Positions 24,756 through 32,962 of a stretch of DNA of 64,000 bases are shown piece by piece (the stretch's first letter is position 1; the number at the start of each line of letters is the position of its first letter). The stretch comes from Brevibacterium sp. W7.2 (GTDB lineage Bacteria > Actinomycetota > Actinomycetes > Actinomycetales > Brevibacteriaceae). The notes beneath the pieces are model-generated. The model searched no databases. It was not told where the DNA came from and worked only from the letters and a program-made list of their open reading frames with translations. A program made the translations under genes and the position numbers. The stretch is from positions 682,001 to 746,000 of the forward strand of contig NZ_CP073089.1 in the NCBI RefSeq assembly GCF_018137945.1, given 5' to 3'.

Positions 24756-25645
24756 CAAGGACTGCGGCTGGGGCCGGAGTGGGGGCTGGGGCGGGCGCCG
24801 GGGCGACCACCGCCGTCACCGCGACCACCGAGGCGGCCGCCGGCGTCACCGCGACCACCGCGGCGGCCGACGTCGCTGCGACCACCGAGGCTGCGCCGGG
24901 CACCGCCTCCACTCCGACCCAGCCGAGTTCACCCGCACCCCGCGTCCTCGTCATCGTCAACGACGTCGACTCCCCGCCGGGGAAGTTCGCCGACTGGCTC
25001 GCCGAGGCCGGCATCGACGCCGACGTCCGCATCGCTCCCGAGACCGGGGTGCCCGAACCGACCGAGCTCGACCGCGTCGACGGCCTCATCCTCCTCGGCG
25101 GCGGACTCATGCCCGACGAGACCGACCGCGCTCCCTGGCTGCGCGGCGAAGCCGACCTCGTCCGTCGCGCACTCGACAACGACCTCCCGCAGCTGGGCGT
25201 CTGCCTCGGCGGGCAGCTCATCGCCCACGTCGCCGGCGGCACCGTGCAGGCGCAGTCGGGAACCCCGGAGAAGGGGTACACATGGATCGACCTCACCGAG
25301 GCGGCCGCCGAGGATCCCGTGTTCTCCGCGGTGTCCGCGCGGCCCGCGTTCCTCGAGAGCCACGTCGATCGGATCGTCGACCTCCACGCCGAGGCGGTGC
25401 TCCTCGCGACGAGCCCAGCGTGCCGCATCCAGGCCTTCCGAATCGGGCGGGCGTGGGGCACGCAGTTCCATCCCGAGGCGACCGCGCAGAATATCTCGCG
25501 GTGGGACGAGGAGAAGCTGGCCAAACTGGGGTTTAATAAGGACACACTCGAAAGAGAGGCCGAGGAGCGTGAGGGCGACAGCCTCGTCGAAGCGAAGAGG
25601 CTCTTCACCGCGTTCCTCACCGTGGTCCGTGACCAGCGCGGGTGA
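24752..25645 (+). CDS. Class-I glutamine amidotransferase-like protein
   Basis: A 297-residue protein. A disordered, almost pure Ala/Thr/Gly N-terminal tail of about 60 residues precedes a GATase-1 domain starting at PRVLVIVNDVDSPPG. The nucleophile elbow is LGVCLGGQLIAH (Cys), and the His-Glu pair is in TQFHPEAT. It resembles GuaA-type amidotransferase domains and gamma-glutamyl peptide hydrolases. GTG 24752 overlaps the dipeptidase stop (GTGA), so it is coupled to that enzyme; hydrolysis of a gamma-glutamyl (or D-iso-Glu) bond would suit the pathway, but this is inference. The tail is probably a replication-slippage product. Confidence 0.82.
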   Translation: MTRTAAGAGVGAGAGAGATTAVTATTEAAAGVTATTAAADVAATTEAAPGTASTPTQPSSPAPRVLVIVNDVDSPPGKFADWLAEAGIDADVRIAPETGVPEPTELDRVDGLILLGGGLMPDETDRAPWLRGEADLVRRALDNDLPQLGVCLGGQLIAHVAGGTVQAQSGTPEKGYTWIDLTEAAAEDPVFSAVSARPAFLESHVDRIVDLHAEAVLLATSPACRIQAFRIGRAWGTQFHPEATAQNISRWDEEKLAKLGFNKDTLEREAEEREGDSLVEAKRLFTAFLTVVRDQRG

Positions 25646-25687
25646 CCGACTGCGGACTGAGCGCCTCGAGACGACTACGGAGGAATC

Positions 25688-27118
25688 GTGAGTCACAGCG
25701 AGACAGCGTCAGCGGACACCTCGAAGGGCGGTGAGCAGCCGGAGACCCTGAAACGGGTGATGGGGCCCAAGCTGCTTCTCCTCTTCATCGTCGGAGACAT
25801 CCTCGGCACGGGCGTCTACGCCCTGACCGGCACCGTCGCCGGTCAGGTCGGCGGAGCCGGGTGGGCGCCGGTCCTCCTCGCCTTCGCCGTGGCACTCATC
25901 ACGGCATGCTCGTACATGGAGCTCGTCACGAAGTACCCGCGCGCCGCCGGTGCCGCGCTCTATGCGCACAAGGCGTTCGGGATCCACTTCATCACGTTCC
26001 TCGTCGCCTTCGCCGTGCTCAGCTCGGGCATCACCTCGGCGTCGACGGCGTCGAACGTCTTCGCGGCGAACATGGTCGCCGGCTTCGGCTGGGACATCTC
26101 GGGCACCGGGGTGATGTGGATCGCGCTCGGCTTCCTCGCCCTCGTCGCGGCGATCAACCTGCGCGGGGTCTCCGAGAGCGTGTGGTTCAACGTCGTCCTC
26201 ACCCTCATCGAACTCACCGGCCTCCTGCTCGTCATCGTCGTCGGCTTCTTCGCCCTCGGCTCCGGCACCGCCGACTTCTCCCGCGTCGTCGTCTTCGAGA
26301 CCGCCGAGGACAAGAGCGTGTTCCTCGCGATCACCGGAGCCACAGCGCTCGCCTTCTTCTCGATGGTCGGCTTCGAGGACTCGGTCAACATGGTCGAGGA
26401 GACGAAGGATCCGCGGATCTTCCCGAAGATCATGCTCACGGGCCTGTCGATCACCGGCGTCATCTACGTCCTCGTCTCGATCGTCGCCGTGGCGGCCGTC
26501 CCGATCGGTCAGCTCGCGACGAGCGAGACCCCGCTCCTCGACGTCGTGCGCGCCGGTGCGCCGGGGATCCCGATCGACGCGATCTTCCCGTTCATGACGA
26601 TGTTCGCCGTCGCGAACTCGGCGCTCATCAACATGCTCATGGCCAGCCGCCTCCTCTACGGCATGGCGAAGCAGAACGTGCTGCCGCCGGTGTTCGCGAA
26701 GGTGCTGAAGAACCGCCGATCGCCGTGGGTGTCGATCATCTTCACGACCCTCATCGCGTTCGCCCTCATCGTCGCGGTGACGAACATCCTGCCCGAGACC
26801 GTCACCGCCTCCCTCGGCGGCACGACCTCGCTGCTGCTCCTCACCGTCTTCGCGGTCGTCAACGTCGCAGTGCTCGTGCTGCGCCGCCAACCGGTCGATC
26901 ACGAGCACTTCCGATCGCCGACCTACCTGCCGTGGCTCGGCGTCTTCACGTGCGCGTTCCTCGTCGGACCGTGGGCGCGCCTCGACGATCTCATCCAGTA
27001 TCAGATCGCGCTGGCGCTCGTTGGCATCGGCGTGGTCCTCTGGGCGATCACCTGGCTGTGGAACCGCTCGGTCAAGGGCCGCAGCACCCGCTTCCGCCAC
27101 CCGGACGACCTCACGTGA
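25688..27118 (+). CDS. APC-family amino acid permease
   Basis: A 476-residue secondary transporter with about 12 transmembrane helices. The first helix has the APC signature IVGDILGTGVYALTG, and the sixth has ATALAFFSMVGFEDSVNMVEE. GTG 25688 follows GGAGGAA. It sits at the end of the peptide-utilisation block and could export or import amino acids freed by the peptidases. Substrate cannot be stated. Confidence 0.88.
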   Translation: MSHSETASADTSKGGEQPETLKRVMGPKLLLLFIVGDILGTGVYALTGTVAGQVGGAGWAPVLLAFAVALITACSYMELVTKYPRAAGAALYAHKAFGIHFITFLVAFAVLSSGITSASTASNVFAANMVAGFGWDISGTGVMWIALGFLALVAAINLRGVSESVWFNVVLTLIELTGLLLVIVVGFFALGSGTADFSRVVVFETAEDKSVFLAITGATALAFFSMVGFEDSVNMVEETKDPRIFPKIMLTGLSITGVIYVLVSIVAVAAVPIGQLATSETPLLDVVRAGAPGIPIDAIFPFMTMFAVANSALINMLMASRLLYGMAKQNVLPPVFAKVLKNRRSPWVSIIFTTLIAFALIVAVTNILPETVTASLGGTTSLLLLTVFAVVNVAVLVLRRQPVDHEHFRSPTYLPWLGVFTCAFLVGPWARLDDLIQYQIALALVGIGVVLWAITWLWNRSVKGRSTRFRHPDDLT

Positions 27119-27171
27119 TGACCGTGTCGTCCCGGATCTGCCGGCGGGGGAGCGTCGCCCTCCCCGGTCAG

Positions 27172-27245
27172 GGTCGTGCGGAAGAGTTCCGACCGCCTCG
27201 GCGAGGTCGTGCGAAGCGCTCCGACCGCCTCGGCGAGGCACGACC
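27172..27245. repeat. Tandem hairpin repeat, probable terminator region
   Basis: Two copies of a 32-33-bp unit (27172-27204 and 27205-27236) start with GGTCGTGCG and end with CCGACCGCCTCGGCGA. Each copy can fold on itself (for example CGGAA-gag-TTCCG). GCACGACC at 27238-27245 pairs with the unit starts. It lies between the permease and the stress-protein gene. Confidence 0.7.
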
Positions 27246-27317
27246 GAACCCTGCCCCACCTACCCTGCTCACGTCCGCCCGGATCGGGCGGCAGCGAACC
27301 GAATGCGAAGGTGAACC

Positions 27318-27713
27318 ATGACCATCATCGTCGGCTACGTCAACACCCCGGACGGGCGCGCGGCCCTCGACACCGCGATCGCGGAGGCGAAGAAGCACGA
27401 CAGCAGCGTCATCGTCGTCAACGCCTCCAGGCCGGTCGTGCGGCGGGACTCCCACCGCCTCGGTGAGAAGGAGGTCGCGGAGGTGGAGTCCATCCTCGCC
27501 GAGGCGGGGGTGAGCGGCGAGATCCGCTCCCCGGGCAGCGAACTCGACCCGGCGGAGCAGATCATCGCCACCGCCGCCGAGGTGGGGGCTCAGCTCGTCG
27601 TGCTCGGCACCCGCAAGCGCACCCCGGTGGGCAAATTCCTCCTGGGATCGACGGTCCAGAAGGTCATCATCGACGCCGTGTGCCCCGTGCTCTGCGTCAA
27701 GGCGGAGTACTGA
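27318..27713 (+). CDS. Universal stress protein (UspA family)
   Basis: A 131-residue single-domain Usp. The ATP-binding signature GxxG-9x-G(S/T) is seen as LGTRKRTPVGKFLLGSTVQKVI, and the N-terminal beta-alpha unit is IIVGYVNTPDGRAALDTAI. Usp proteins bind ATP and modulate survival under stress or growth arrest. GAAGGTG precedes ATG 27318. Separated from the permease by the tandem hairpin region, so possibly transcribed alone. Confidence 0.9.
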   Translation: MTIIVGYVNTPDGRAALDTAIAEAKKHDSSVIVVNASRPVVRRDSHRLGEKEVAEVESILAEAGVSGEIRSPGSELDPAEQIIATAAEVGAQLVVLGTRKRTPVGKFLLGSTVQKVIIDAVCPVLCVKAEY

Positions 27714-27840
27714 GCTGAGGGCTGAGTGCTGGGCTGGGTGCTTGATTGCGGGCTGAGCTGTGCGCCGAGCACTGTGTTGGGTGCCGGGTTGCGCGCTGGG
27801 CTGTGTGCCCGTCGGATGAGGTTCCGCCCGGTGACGTGGC

Positions 27841-28911
27841 TCAGCCGGCGAGGGCGCTCTGGATGAGCTCGTAGTTGATCATCGCGCCGGCCCGCACGCC
27901 GCTGGCCGCGCTCGCACCGAGCATCGCAGACATGTCCGCGACGTTCCCGACGGCCCACACACCCGGGACGTCGGTGCGGCCCGTCGGATCCGCGGTGATC
28001 GCTGACCCCATGCCGCTCGGATCCTCGACGACCGTGCCGCCGAGCTGGGTGAAGACCTCGCCGTTGGCGCGGAAGAACGGGCCGACGGCCAGCGCTTCGA
28101 GGGTGATCGCGGAGGCAGTGAGCGCCGAGGCGGTGGCGGCAGACCTCAGCGTCACCTCGGTGCCCGCCTCGGTCCTGTGCACCGCGTCGACCTGCGCATC
28201 GACGAAGGCGATGCCGAGGTTGTCGAGCATCGCCGCCTGCTCGGCCGTCGGCTCCGGCGCAGCGTGCCTGATGAAAGTCACCCGGTCGCTGAGCTGGGAG
28301 AACATCATCGCCTGGTGGTACGACAGGGCGGTGGTGCCGATGACGCCGATGCTCTGTCCGCGCACCTCATAGCCGTGGCAGTAGGGGCAGTGGAGGACGG
28401 TGTCGCCCCATCCCTCGGCGAGACCGGGGATGTCCGGTAGCTCATCGGTGATGCCGGTGGCGATGACGACGTGCTGCGCAGAGACTTGCACGCCGGCTGA
28501 GGTGTCGAGGGTGAATCGATGGGGGCGAGCTGCTTCGGTGGGGGCGCTGTGCGCGCCGGTCACGGTGGGTGCCGCCTCGGCGGGAGCCTGCACATCGGTC
28601 GGGGCATTCTCCTGGTGGGGGCGAGCCGCCTCGGCGGGGGTGCTCTGTGCGCCGGTCACGGCGGCGTCGATGAACGTGACTCCGTAACCCTCAGCCTCCG
28701 TCCGGCCCTTCGCGACGAGATCGAGCGGGCTGATGCCCTCGTGCCCGAGCACATTGTGGGCATGGGCGCTCGTGCGGTTGCGCGGTGAACCGGCGTCGAT
28801 GACGACGACCCGGCGCAGGGAGCGCGCCAGCGCGATCGCCGTGGCGAGGCCGGCGGCACCCCCTCCGACGATGGCGACGTCGGCGGTGATGGACTGAGTG
28901 GCAGCGGTCAT
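27841..28911 (-). CDS. NAD(P)/FAD-dependent oxidoreductase, thioredoxin-reductase-like
   Basis: A 356-residue flavoprotein with the FAD motif VAIVGGGAAGLATAIALA (13-30), a redox-type CPYCHGYEV motif and the C-terminal GVWAVGNVAD FAD site. NADPH-binding residues (GVIGTTALSYHQA) are partly degenerate compared with GxGxxA. Thioredoxin-reductase-like proteins of this kind often lack a dedicated thioredoxin. An insertion of about 48 residues (about 85-132) holds two copies of a GAxSxPxEAARPH unit, matching the genome-wide habit. Start: GAGGGAA precedes the ATG at 28911. It is the only gene on this strand between 27.7 and 34.2 kb. Confidence 0.82.
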   Translation of the reverse strand: MTAATQSITADVAIVGGGAAGLATAIALARSLRRVVVIDAGSPRNRTSAHAHNVLGHEGISPLDLVAKGRTEAEGYGVTFIDAAVTGAQSTPAEAARPHQENAPTDVQAPAEAAPTVTGAHSAPTEAARPHRFTLDTSAGVQVSAQHVVIATGITDELPDIPGLAEGWGDTVLHCPYCHGYEVRGQSIGVIGTTALSYHQAMMFSQLSDRVTFIRHAAPEPTAEQAAMLDNLGIAFVDAQVDAVHRTEAGTEVTLRSAATASALTASAITLEALAVGPFFRANGEVFTQLGGTVVEDPSGMGSAITADPTGRTDVPGVWAVGNVADMSAMLGASAASGVRAGAMINYELIQSALAG

Positions 28912-29121
28912 GACAGTTCCCTCGCTTCTGGATGCGGACAGTGCAGAGATCGGTGGACAGGGACCAGTGTGCTCGGAGGCGGTCGTGTCTGCAATCGTGT
29001 TTGCGATAACTGCAATAACTGCCCTGTTCTCGGCGGTGCACCGAGGTGAGAGGTGCGAGAAAATCGCTGAGGTAATGAATTCAAACTCGAGAAAATTATC
29101 TAAATAATTCGTACATCACTC

Positions 29122-29150
29122 TTCACATATCCCATCCGCGGATGTAATAT
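29122..29150 (+). promoter_or_regulatory. Sigma70-type promoter of the HNH gene
   Basis: TTCACA (29122-29127), exactly 17 bp, then TAATAT (29145-29150). The -10 element overlaps the ATG at 29149, so that codon cannot be in the mRNA; the transcript should start near 29157. The 28912-29148 gap is notably AT-rich. Confidence 0.65.
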
Positions 29151-29193
29151 GGATCACACAGGAACCACAGGACGACGGACGGACCTCGAGGAC

Positions 29194-31377
29194 ATGACCC
29201 TCACCCCGGATCGCAGTCGCGATCAACGGAGCGCACGCCGCAAGCGGATGTCGTGCCGCTCGCGTGCGGCCGGAAGTCGGGTTCCGAACGGCAGTCGTCA
29301 GCGCAAGCTCGACAGGCGGCGGTCGAGCGGCGATGCTCCCGATTCCGCGGCCGGCCCCGACGCGTGGTGGATCCCTGCGGAGTGCTCAGACTGGGACGAA
29401 TCGGCCGCCCACCGGCAGAACGATCTCATCGAGCGGCAGCGGGGTGTGCTCGGCTCGCTCGGGCCGGCACCGGCCGACGGCGAGGTGGGGTTGGGCTTCG
29501 CCAGCTCGATCTCCGACCGGACCATGCACGACAGGGTGTCCGGACCACCTGCCGAACCCGGCGATCCTTTTCCCGACGAGACGGCGTCGTCCGACCCTGA
29601 GAACGTCGACACTGATGTTGCCGACGATGCGCAGTCGACCGTCTCGGCGGTCCACCCTCTGCTCAACGACGAAGCATGGGCCGATCTCTCGTCGCTTGCA
29701 CCGGAGATGACCGGGAGCATCGAGAGTCTGCGCACGCTCGTCGACGAATTGGAGTGCTTCGCGCGACCGATGGGTCCCGATGAGGCGATCGCGATGCTCG
29801 ACGGCATCGAGACGATCAACCGCCTCGCCGAAGCGCTCTCAGTCGTCACCCTCTCCGTGTTCCAGCGGGTCGGTGCTCCACGGGACTACGGCGCGAAGTC
29901 GACGAGGGACCTCGTGCGGGATCGCTGCGGGGTGTCCTCGCGAGAAGCGTCACGACGCGTCGATCTGGCCGACAATCTGGGCAAGCGGGTGACCACCTCA
30001 GGGGAATCGCTCGAACCCGTCAACCCGGCGATCGCTGAGGGACTGCGCTCCGGACGGCTGTCAACGGTGCAGGCCGGTCTGATCACCCGCTTCATCGAAG
30101 AGCTTCCACGCTCGGTCACAGAGGCGCAGCGACTCGAAGCGGAGAGCATCCTCGTCGACAAAGCGCCGGCCGTGCACGTCAAAGACTTAAGGATCCTCTT
30201 CGACGAGATCCTCAAATGGCTTGATCCCGATGGCGAGCTGCCCAAGGACGACACTCCCCGAGAGGACTTCGCCGTTCATCTGCGCGCCCGCAAGGACGGA
30301 ACCTGGGATCTCAGGGGTCGCTTGGACGCCGTGGTCGGTGGAATCATGCACGGGCTGCTCACGTCACGCATGCAGTCCGAGTCCGAGAGCGGCGTCGACT
30401 CGTGCGCCGACGGCACTCAGCCAGCCGATGGCGAGGAGCCGGGCACGGGCGTGCAGTCAGCCGGTGACGATGTGGGCTCGAGCAGCGATGACGATGCACG
30501 TCACGGCGGTGGGGTCAGCAGCAGTGAGGCCATCGGTAACAATGAGGCACACGGCAGCGGTGATCCGACCGGAATTGGAGACCCGAGGCGCAGTGGCGAT
30601 CCGAGCGCCGACGATGCGGCGGACGACGTCGTCCAACTGTTCTCCGAAGTGCTCTGCGGCGACCGTTACGACGCCGTCGATCCGACTCCGCAGCAGCTTC
30701 CTGTCGCGGCGGCCCAGAGTTCGCGGGCCGCGGATGTCCCTGCGGGGTACGGAATGCGCGACGACGGCATCGCTGTGCCCATGGCCGGAGCGCAACCGTC
30801 CGTGCGCAACCGCATCTACGAGCGGTTCGCCACGATCATCGGCAGCATCGAAATGGATCACGTCGGAGCAGGTGCCCCGTTCGCGCTCGTCGTCACCGCA
30901 AAGGCCGAGGACATCGCCACAGGAAGCGGTCGTGCGACAACCGGAGCCGCCGAGAGCTTCCCCATCGACACCGCTGTCCGCGAAGGACTCAACGGGACCG
31001 TCTTCTTCCACCTCATGAGCGAGAAGGGCCGCACAGTGAGCGTCGAGACCGAGAACCGGTACGCCAACAAGAACCAACTGGCGATTCTCGCCGCACGAGA
31101 CAAAGGCTGCACGTTCCCCGGCTGCGAGACTCCGCCGGGCTGGTGCGAAGCACACCATATCGTGCCGTTCTCCGAGGGCGGCAAGACCAACATCAACAAC
31201 CTCACCCTCGCGTGCAGCTATCACCACCACCTCATCGACCGAACCGACTGGGAGACGATCATGCTCTTCGACGGCAGGGCCGCGTGGGTGCCTCCGGCGA
31301 CCATCGACCCTGCGCGACGGCCGATCCTCCACACCCGTTTCATCGCCGACGACATCGCCGACACCCTCTTCGGATAG
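29194..31377 (+). CDS. DUF222 / 13E12-type HNH endonuclease-domain protein
   Basis: A 727-residue member of the actinobacterial 13E12 repeat family. A DUF222 domain (LRTLVDELECFARPM ... RSGRLSTVQAGLITRFIEE) is followed by a very acidic, low-complexity region (about residues 390-485) and a C-terminal HNH nuclease motif (AARDKGCTFPGCETP, WCEAHHIVPFSEGGKTNINN, LACSYHHHLID). Both CxxC-like and His-Asn-His elements are intact. Such genes occur in many scattered copies in actinobacterial genomes; their role is not established. The first ATG (29149) overlaps the promoter -10 box, so ATG 29194 is proposed, although its GAGGA is close. ATG 29248 is another option. Confidence 0.85.
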   Translation: MTLTPDRSRDQRSARRKRMSCRSRAAGSRVPNGSRQRKLDRRRSSGDAPDSAAGPDAWWIPAECSDWDESAAHRQNDLIERQRGVLGSLGPAPADGEVGLGFASSISDRTMHDRVSGPPAEPGDPFPDETASSDPENVDTDVADDAQSTVSAVHPLLNDEAWADLSSLAPEMTGSIESLRTLVDELECFARPMGPDEAIAMLDGIETINRLAEALSVVTLSVFQRVGAPRDYGAKSTRDLVRDRCGVSSREASRRVDLADNLGKRVTTSGESLEPVNPAIAEGLRSGRLSTVQAGLITRFIEELPRSVTEAQRLEAESILVDKAPAVHVKDLRILFDEILKWLDPDGELPKDDTPREDFAVHLRARKDGTWDLRGRLDAVVGGIMHGLLTSRMQSESESGVDSCADGTQPADGEEPGTGVQSAGDDVGSSSDDDARHGGGVSSSEAIGNNEAHGSGDPTGIGDPRRSGDPSADDAADDVVQLFSEVLCGDRYDAVDPTPQQLPVAAAQSSRAADVPAGYGMRDDGIAVPMAGAQPSVRNRIYERFATIIGSIEMDHVGAGAPFALVVTAKAEDIATGSGRATTGAAESFPIDTAVREGLNGTVFFHLMSEKGRTVSVETENRYANKNQLAILAARDKGCTFPGCETPPGWCEAHHIVPFSEGGKTNINNLTLACSYHHHLIDRTDWETIMLFDGRAAWVPPATIDPARRPILHTRFIADDIADTLFG

Positions 31378-31611
31378 CAGCGCCACCACGGCATGAGGGG
31401 ACGGGTGTGCCCTCGCCTCTATCGGACGACGCTCTAATAGTCGCCCCTCCAACAGACGACCCTCGGACAGGCGACCGTCGGACGGGCGCCCCTTGGCTAA
31501 ATGATCGATCTTGGTCAGGCGATCGGTCCTGGACAGTCGAACGATCCTGGTCAGCGCCGTGTGTGAGCCAGGTCATGGAATGATCGCGTCAAGGCGACTG
31601 TTGGCCTGAAC

Positions 31612-32685
31612 ATGGAGCTTTCCCTTCTCGATCTCGTGCCCGTCCGCGTCGGGCAGACCACCTCGGACGCCTTCGCCGCGTCCCACGAACTCGTCCGCGC
31701 CGCCGATGCACTCGGATACACCCGCTACTGGGTCGCCGAACACCACAACATGCCGTCGATCGCCTCGACGATGCCCGGAGCCGAACTCATGTACCTCGGC
31801 CAGGGCACCGAACGCATCCGGCTGGGCTCCGGAGGAGTGATGCTGCCCAACCACGCCCCACTCGCCGTCGCCGAACTCTTCTCCCTCCTCGCAGCGATCT
31901 ACGGAGACCGCATCGACCTGGGCATCGGACGGGCACCGGGCACGGATCCGATCACCTCGGCGGCGATGCGGGGCCACCTCGGCGAAGGACGGATGGTCGA
32001 CCGGAACGGTCAGACCATCGACCCCGTCGAGCAGTTCCCCCAGCACGTCATCGACACCCTGGCCCTGATGACCGCCGAGGGCGTGCGCATCCCGCTGCAC
32101 GGCGGACGCGAACACACGCTGCGCGCGACTCCCGCACCCGTCCCGGGCACCCAGGTGCTGCCATGGTTGCTCGGATCCTCGGGATACTCGGCGCGCCTCG
32201 CCGCGGAACTCGGCATGCCCTACGTCTTCGCCAACCACTTCGCCGCCGGCGCGACGACGGGCATGAAGATCTACCGTGACAACTTCACGCCTGGCGCCTA
32301 CGGTGATGAGCCGCGCACCTTCGTCACCGTCAACGCCGTCGTCTCACCCACCGAGGAGGAGGCCCGGCTGCGGTCCGAACCCTTCATGCTGCAGATGGCT
32401 CGGCTGCGCACCGGAGGGGCGATGGGACCGCTGCGACTGGCCGGCGATGACGTGCGGTCGGTGATGACCGATCAGGAGCGCATGGTCGCCGAAGAGCTGT
32501 CGAAGAACTGGATCATCGGCGACCCGCAGTCGGCGACGACCCAGATCGAGGAGCTCGCCGCCCGCTTCGAAGTCGATGAGGTCATGCTCCAGCCCGTGGC
32601 CGGCGCCATGGACGGCGAGGGCCTGCGCGAGGATGCCGCACGGATCCAGACCCTCGAGCTGCTCGCCGGTGAGATCCTGCGGTGA
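31612..32685 (+). CDS. LLM-class flavin-dependent oxidoreductase (luciferase-like)
   Basis: A 357-residue TIM-barrel flavin monooxygenase of the bacterial luciferase superfamily, group with YhbW/MsnO8. Landmarks are LLDLVPVRVGQTTSDAF, RYWVAEHHNMPSIAS, IRLGSGGVMLPNHAPL and RIDLGIGRAPGTDP, all in FMN/F420-binding loops. Most close relatives use FMNH2. Substrate is unknown and the gene stands alone between the HNH gene and a cell-wall hydrolase. The stop codon is followed by 13-bp degenerate repeats (CTGCGAGCCCGAG-like, 32680-32735). Confidence 0.9.
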   Translation: MELSLLDLVPVRVGQTTSDAFAASHELVRAADALGYTRYWVAEHHNMPSIASTMPGAELMYLGQGTERIRLGSGGVMLPNHAPLAVAELFSLLAAIYGDRIDLGIGRAPGTDPITSAAMRGHLGEGRMVDRNGQTIDPVEQFPQHVIDTLALMTAEGVRIPLHGGREHTLRATPAPVPGTQVLPWLLGSSGYSARLAAELGMPYVFANHFAAGATTGMKIYRDNFTPGAYGDEPRTFVTVNAVVSPTEEEARLRSEPFMLQMARLRTGGAMGPLRLAGDDVRSVMTDQERMVAEELSKNWIIGDPQSATTQIEELAARFEVDEVMLQPVAGAMDGEGLREDAARIQTLELLAGEILR

Positions 32686-32779
32686 GCCCGAGCTGTGAGC
32701 CTGAGCTGCGAGCCCGAGCTGCGAGCCCCAGCGGTGAACTCCAACGGTGAGAGGCAGTCCGAGAAACGGACTGTTCACC

Positions 32780-32817
32780 GTCTGACCCGAGACAATATCC
32801 GGGTCAGACAGTAGAAT
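32780..32817 (+). promoter_or_regulatory. Palindromic operator over the promoter of the NlpC/P60 gene
   Basis: GTCTGACCCG (32780-32789) and CGGGTCAGAC (32800-32809) form a perfect inverted repeat with a 10-nt spacer. A promoter overlaps it: GAGACA (32789-32794), 17 bp, TAGAAT (32812-32817). A bound regulator would sit between -35 and -10. The alternative is a terminator of the upstream gene, but no T-run follows. The resulting 5' leader is about 140 nt. Confidence 0.55.
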
Positions 32818-32962
32818 CGTCTGCGTGCATCGTTTCGATGCCCTGAGAATCGACCGAGACAGGTCGGTGCGCGGGGTGACGGAACGCAGAGAAATGAACA
32901 TTCGGCGGCTTCCCCCGCGCGGGTGCGACCTCGGGTCGTTCCCGCAGACCGAAAGAGAATCA

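Noticed and set aside
28898..29107. 69-residue plus-strand frame upstream of the HNH gene
   Set aside because: It overlaps the 5' end of the flavoprotein gene and its leader; no ribosome-binding site and no recognisable feature.
32818..32962. Possible riboswitch (ydaO/c-di-AMP type) before the NlpC/P60 gene
   Set aside because: The 140-nt leader has GC-rich pairing potential, but I could not match the conserved ydaO core, so it is not called.
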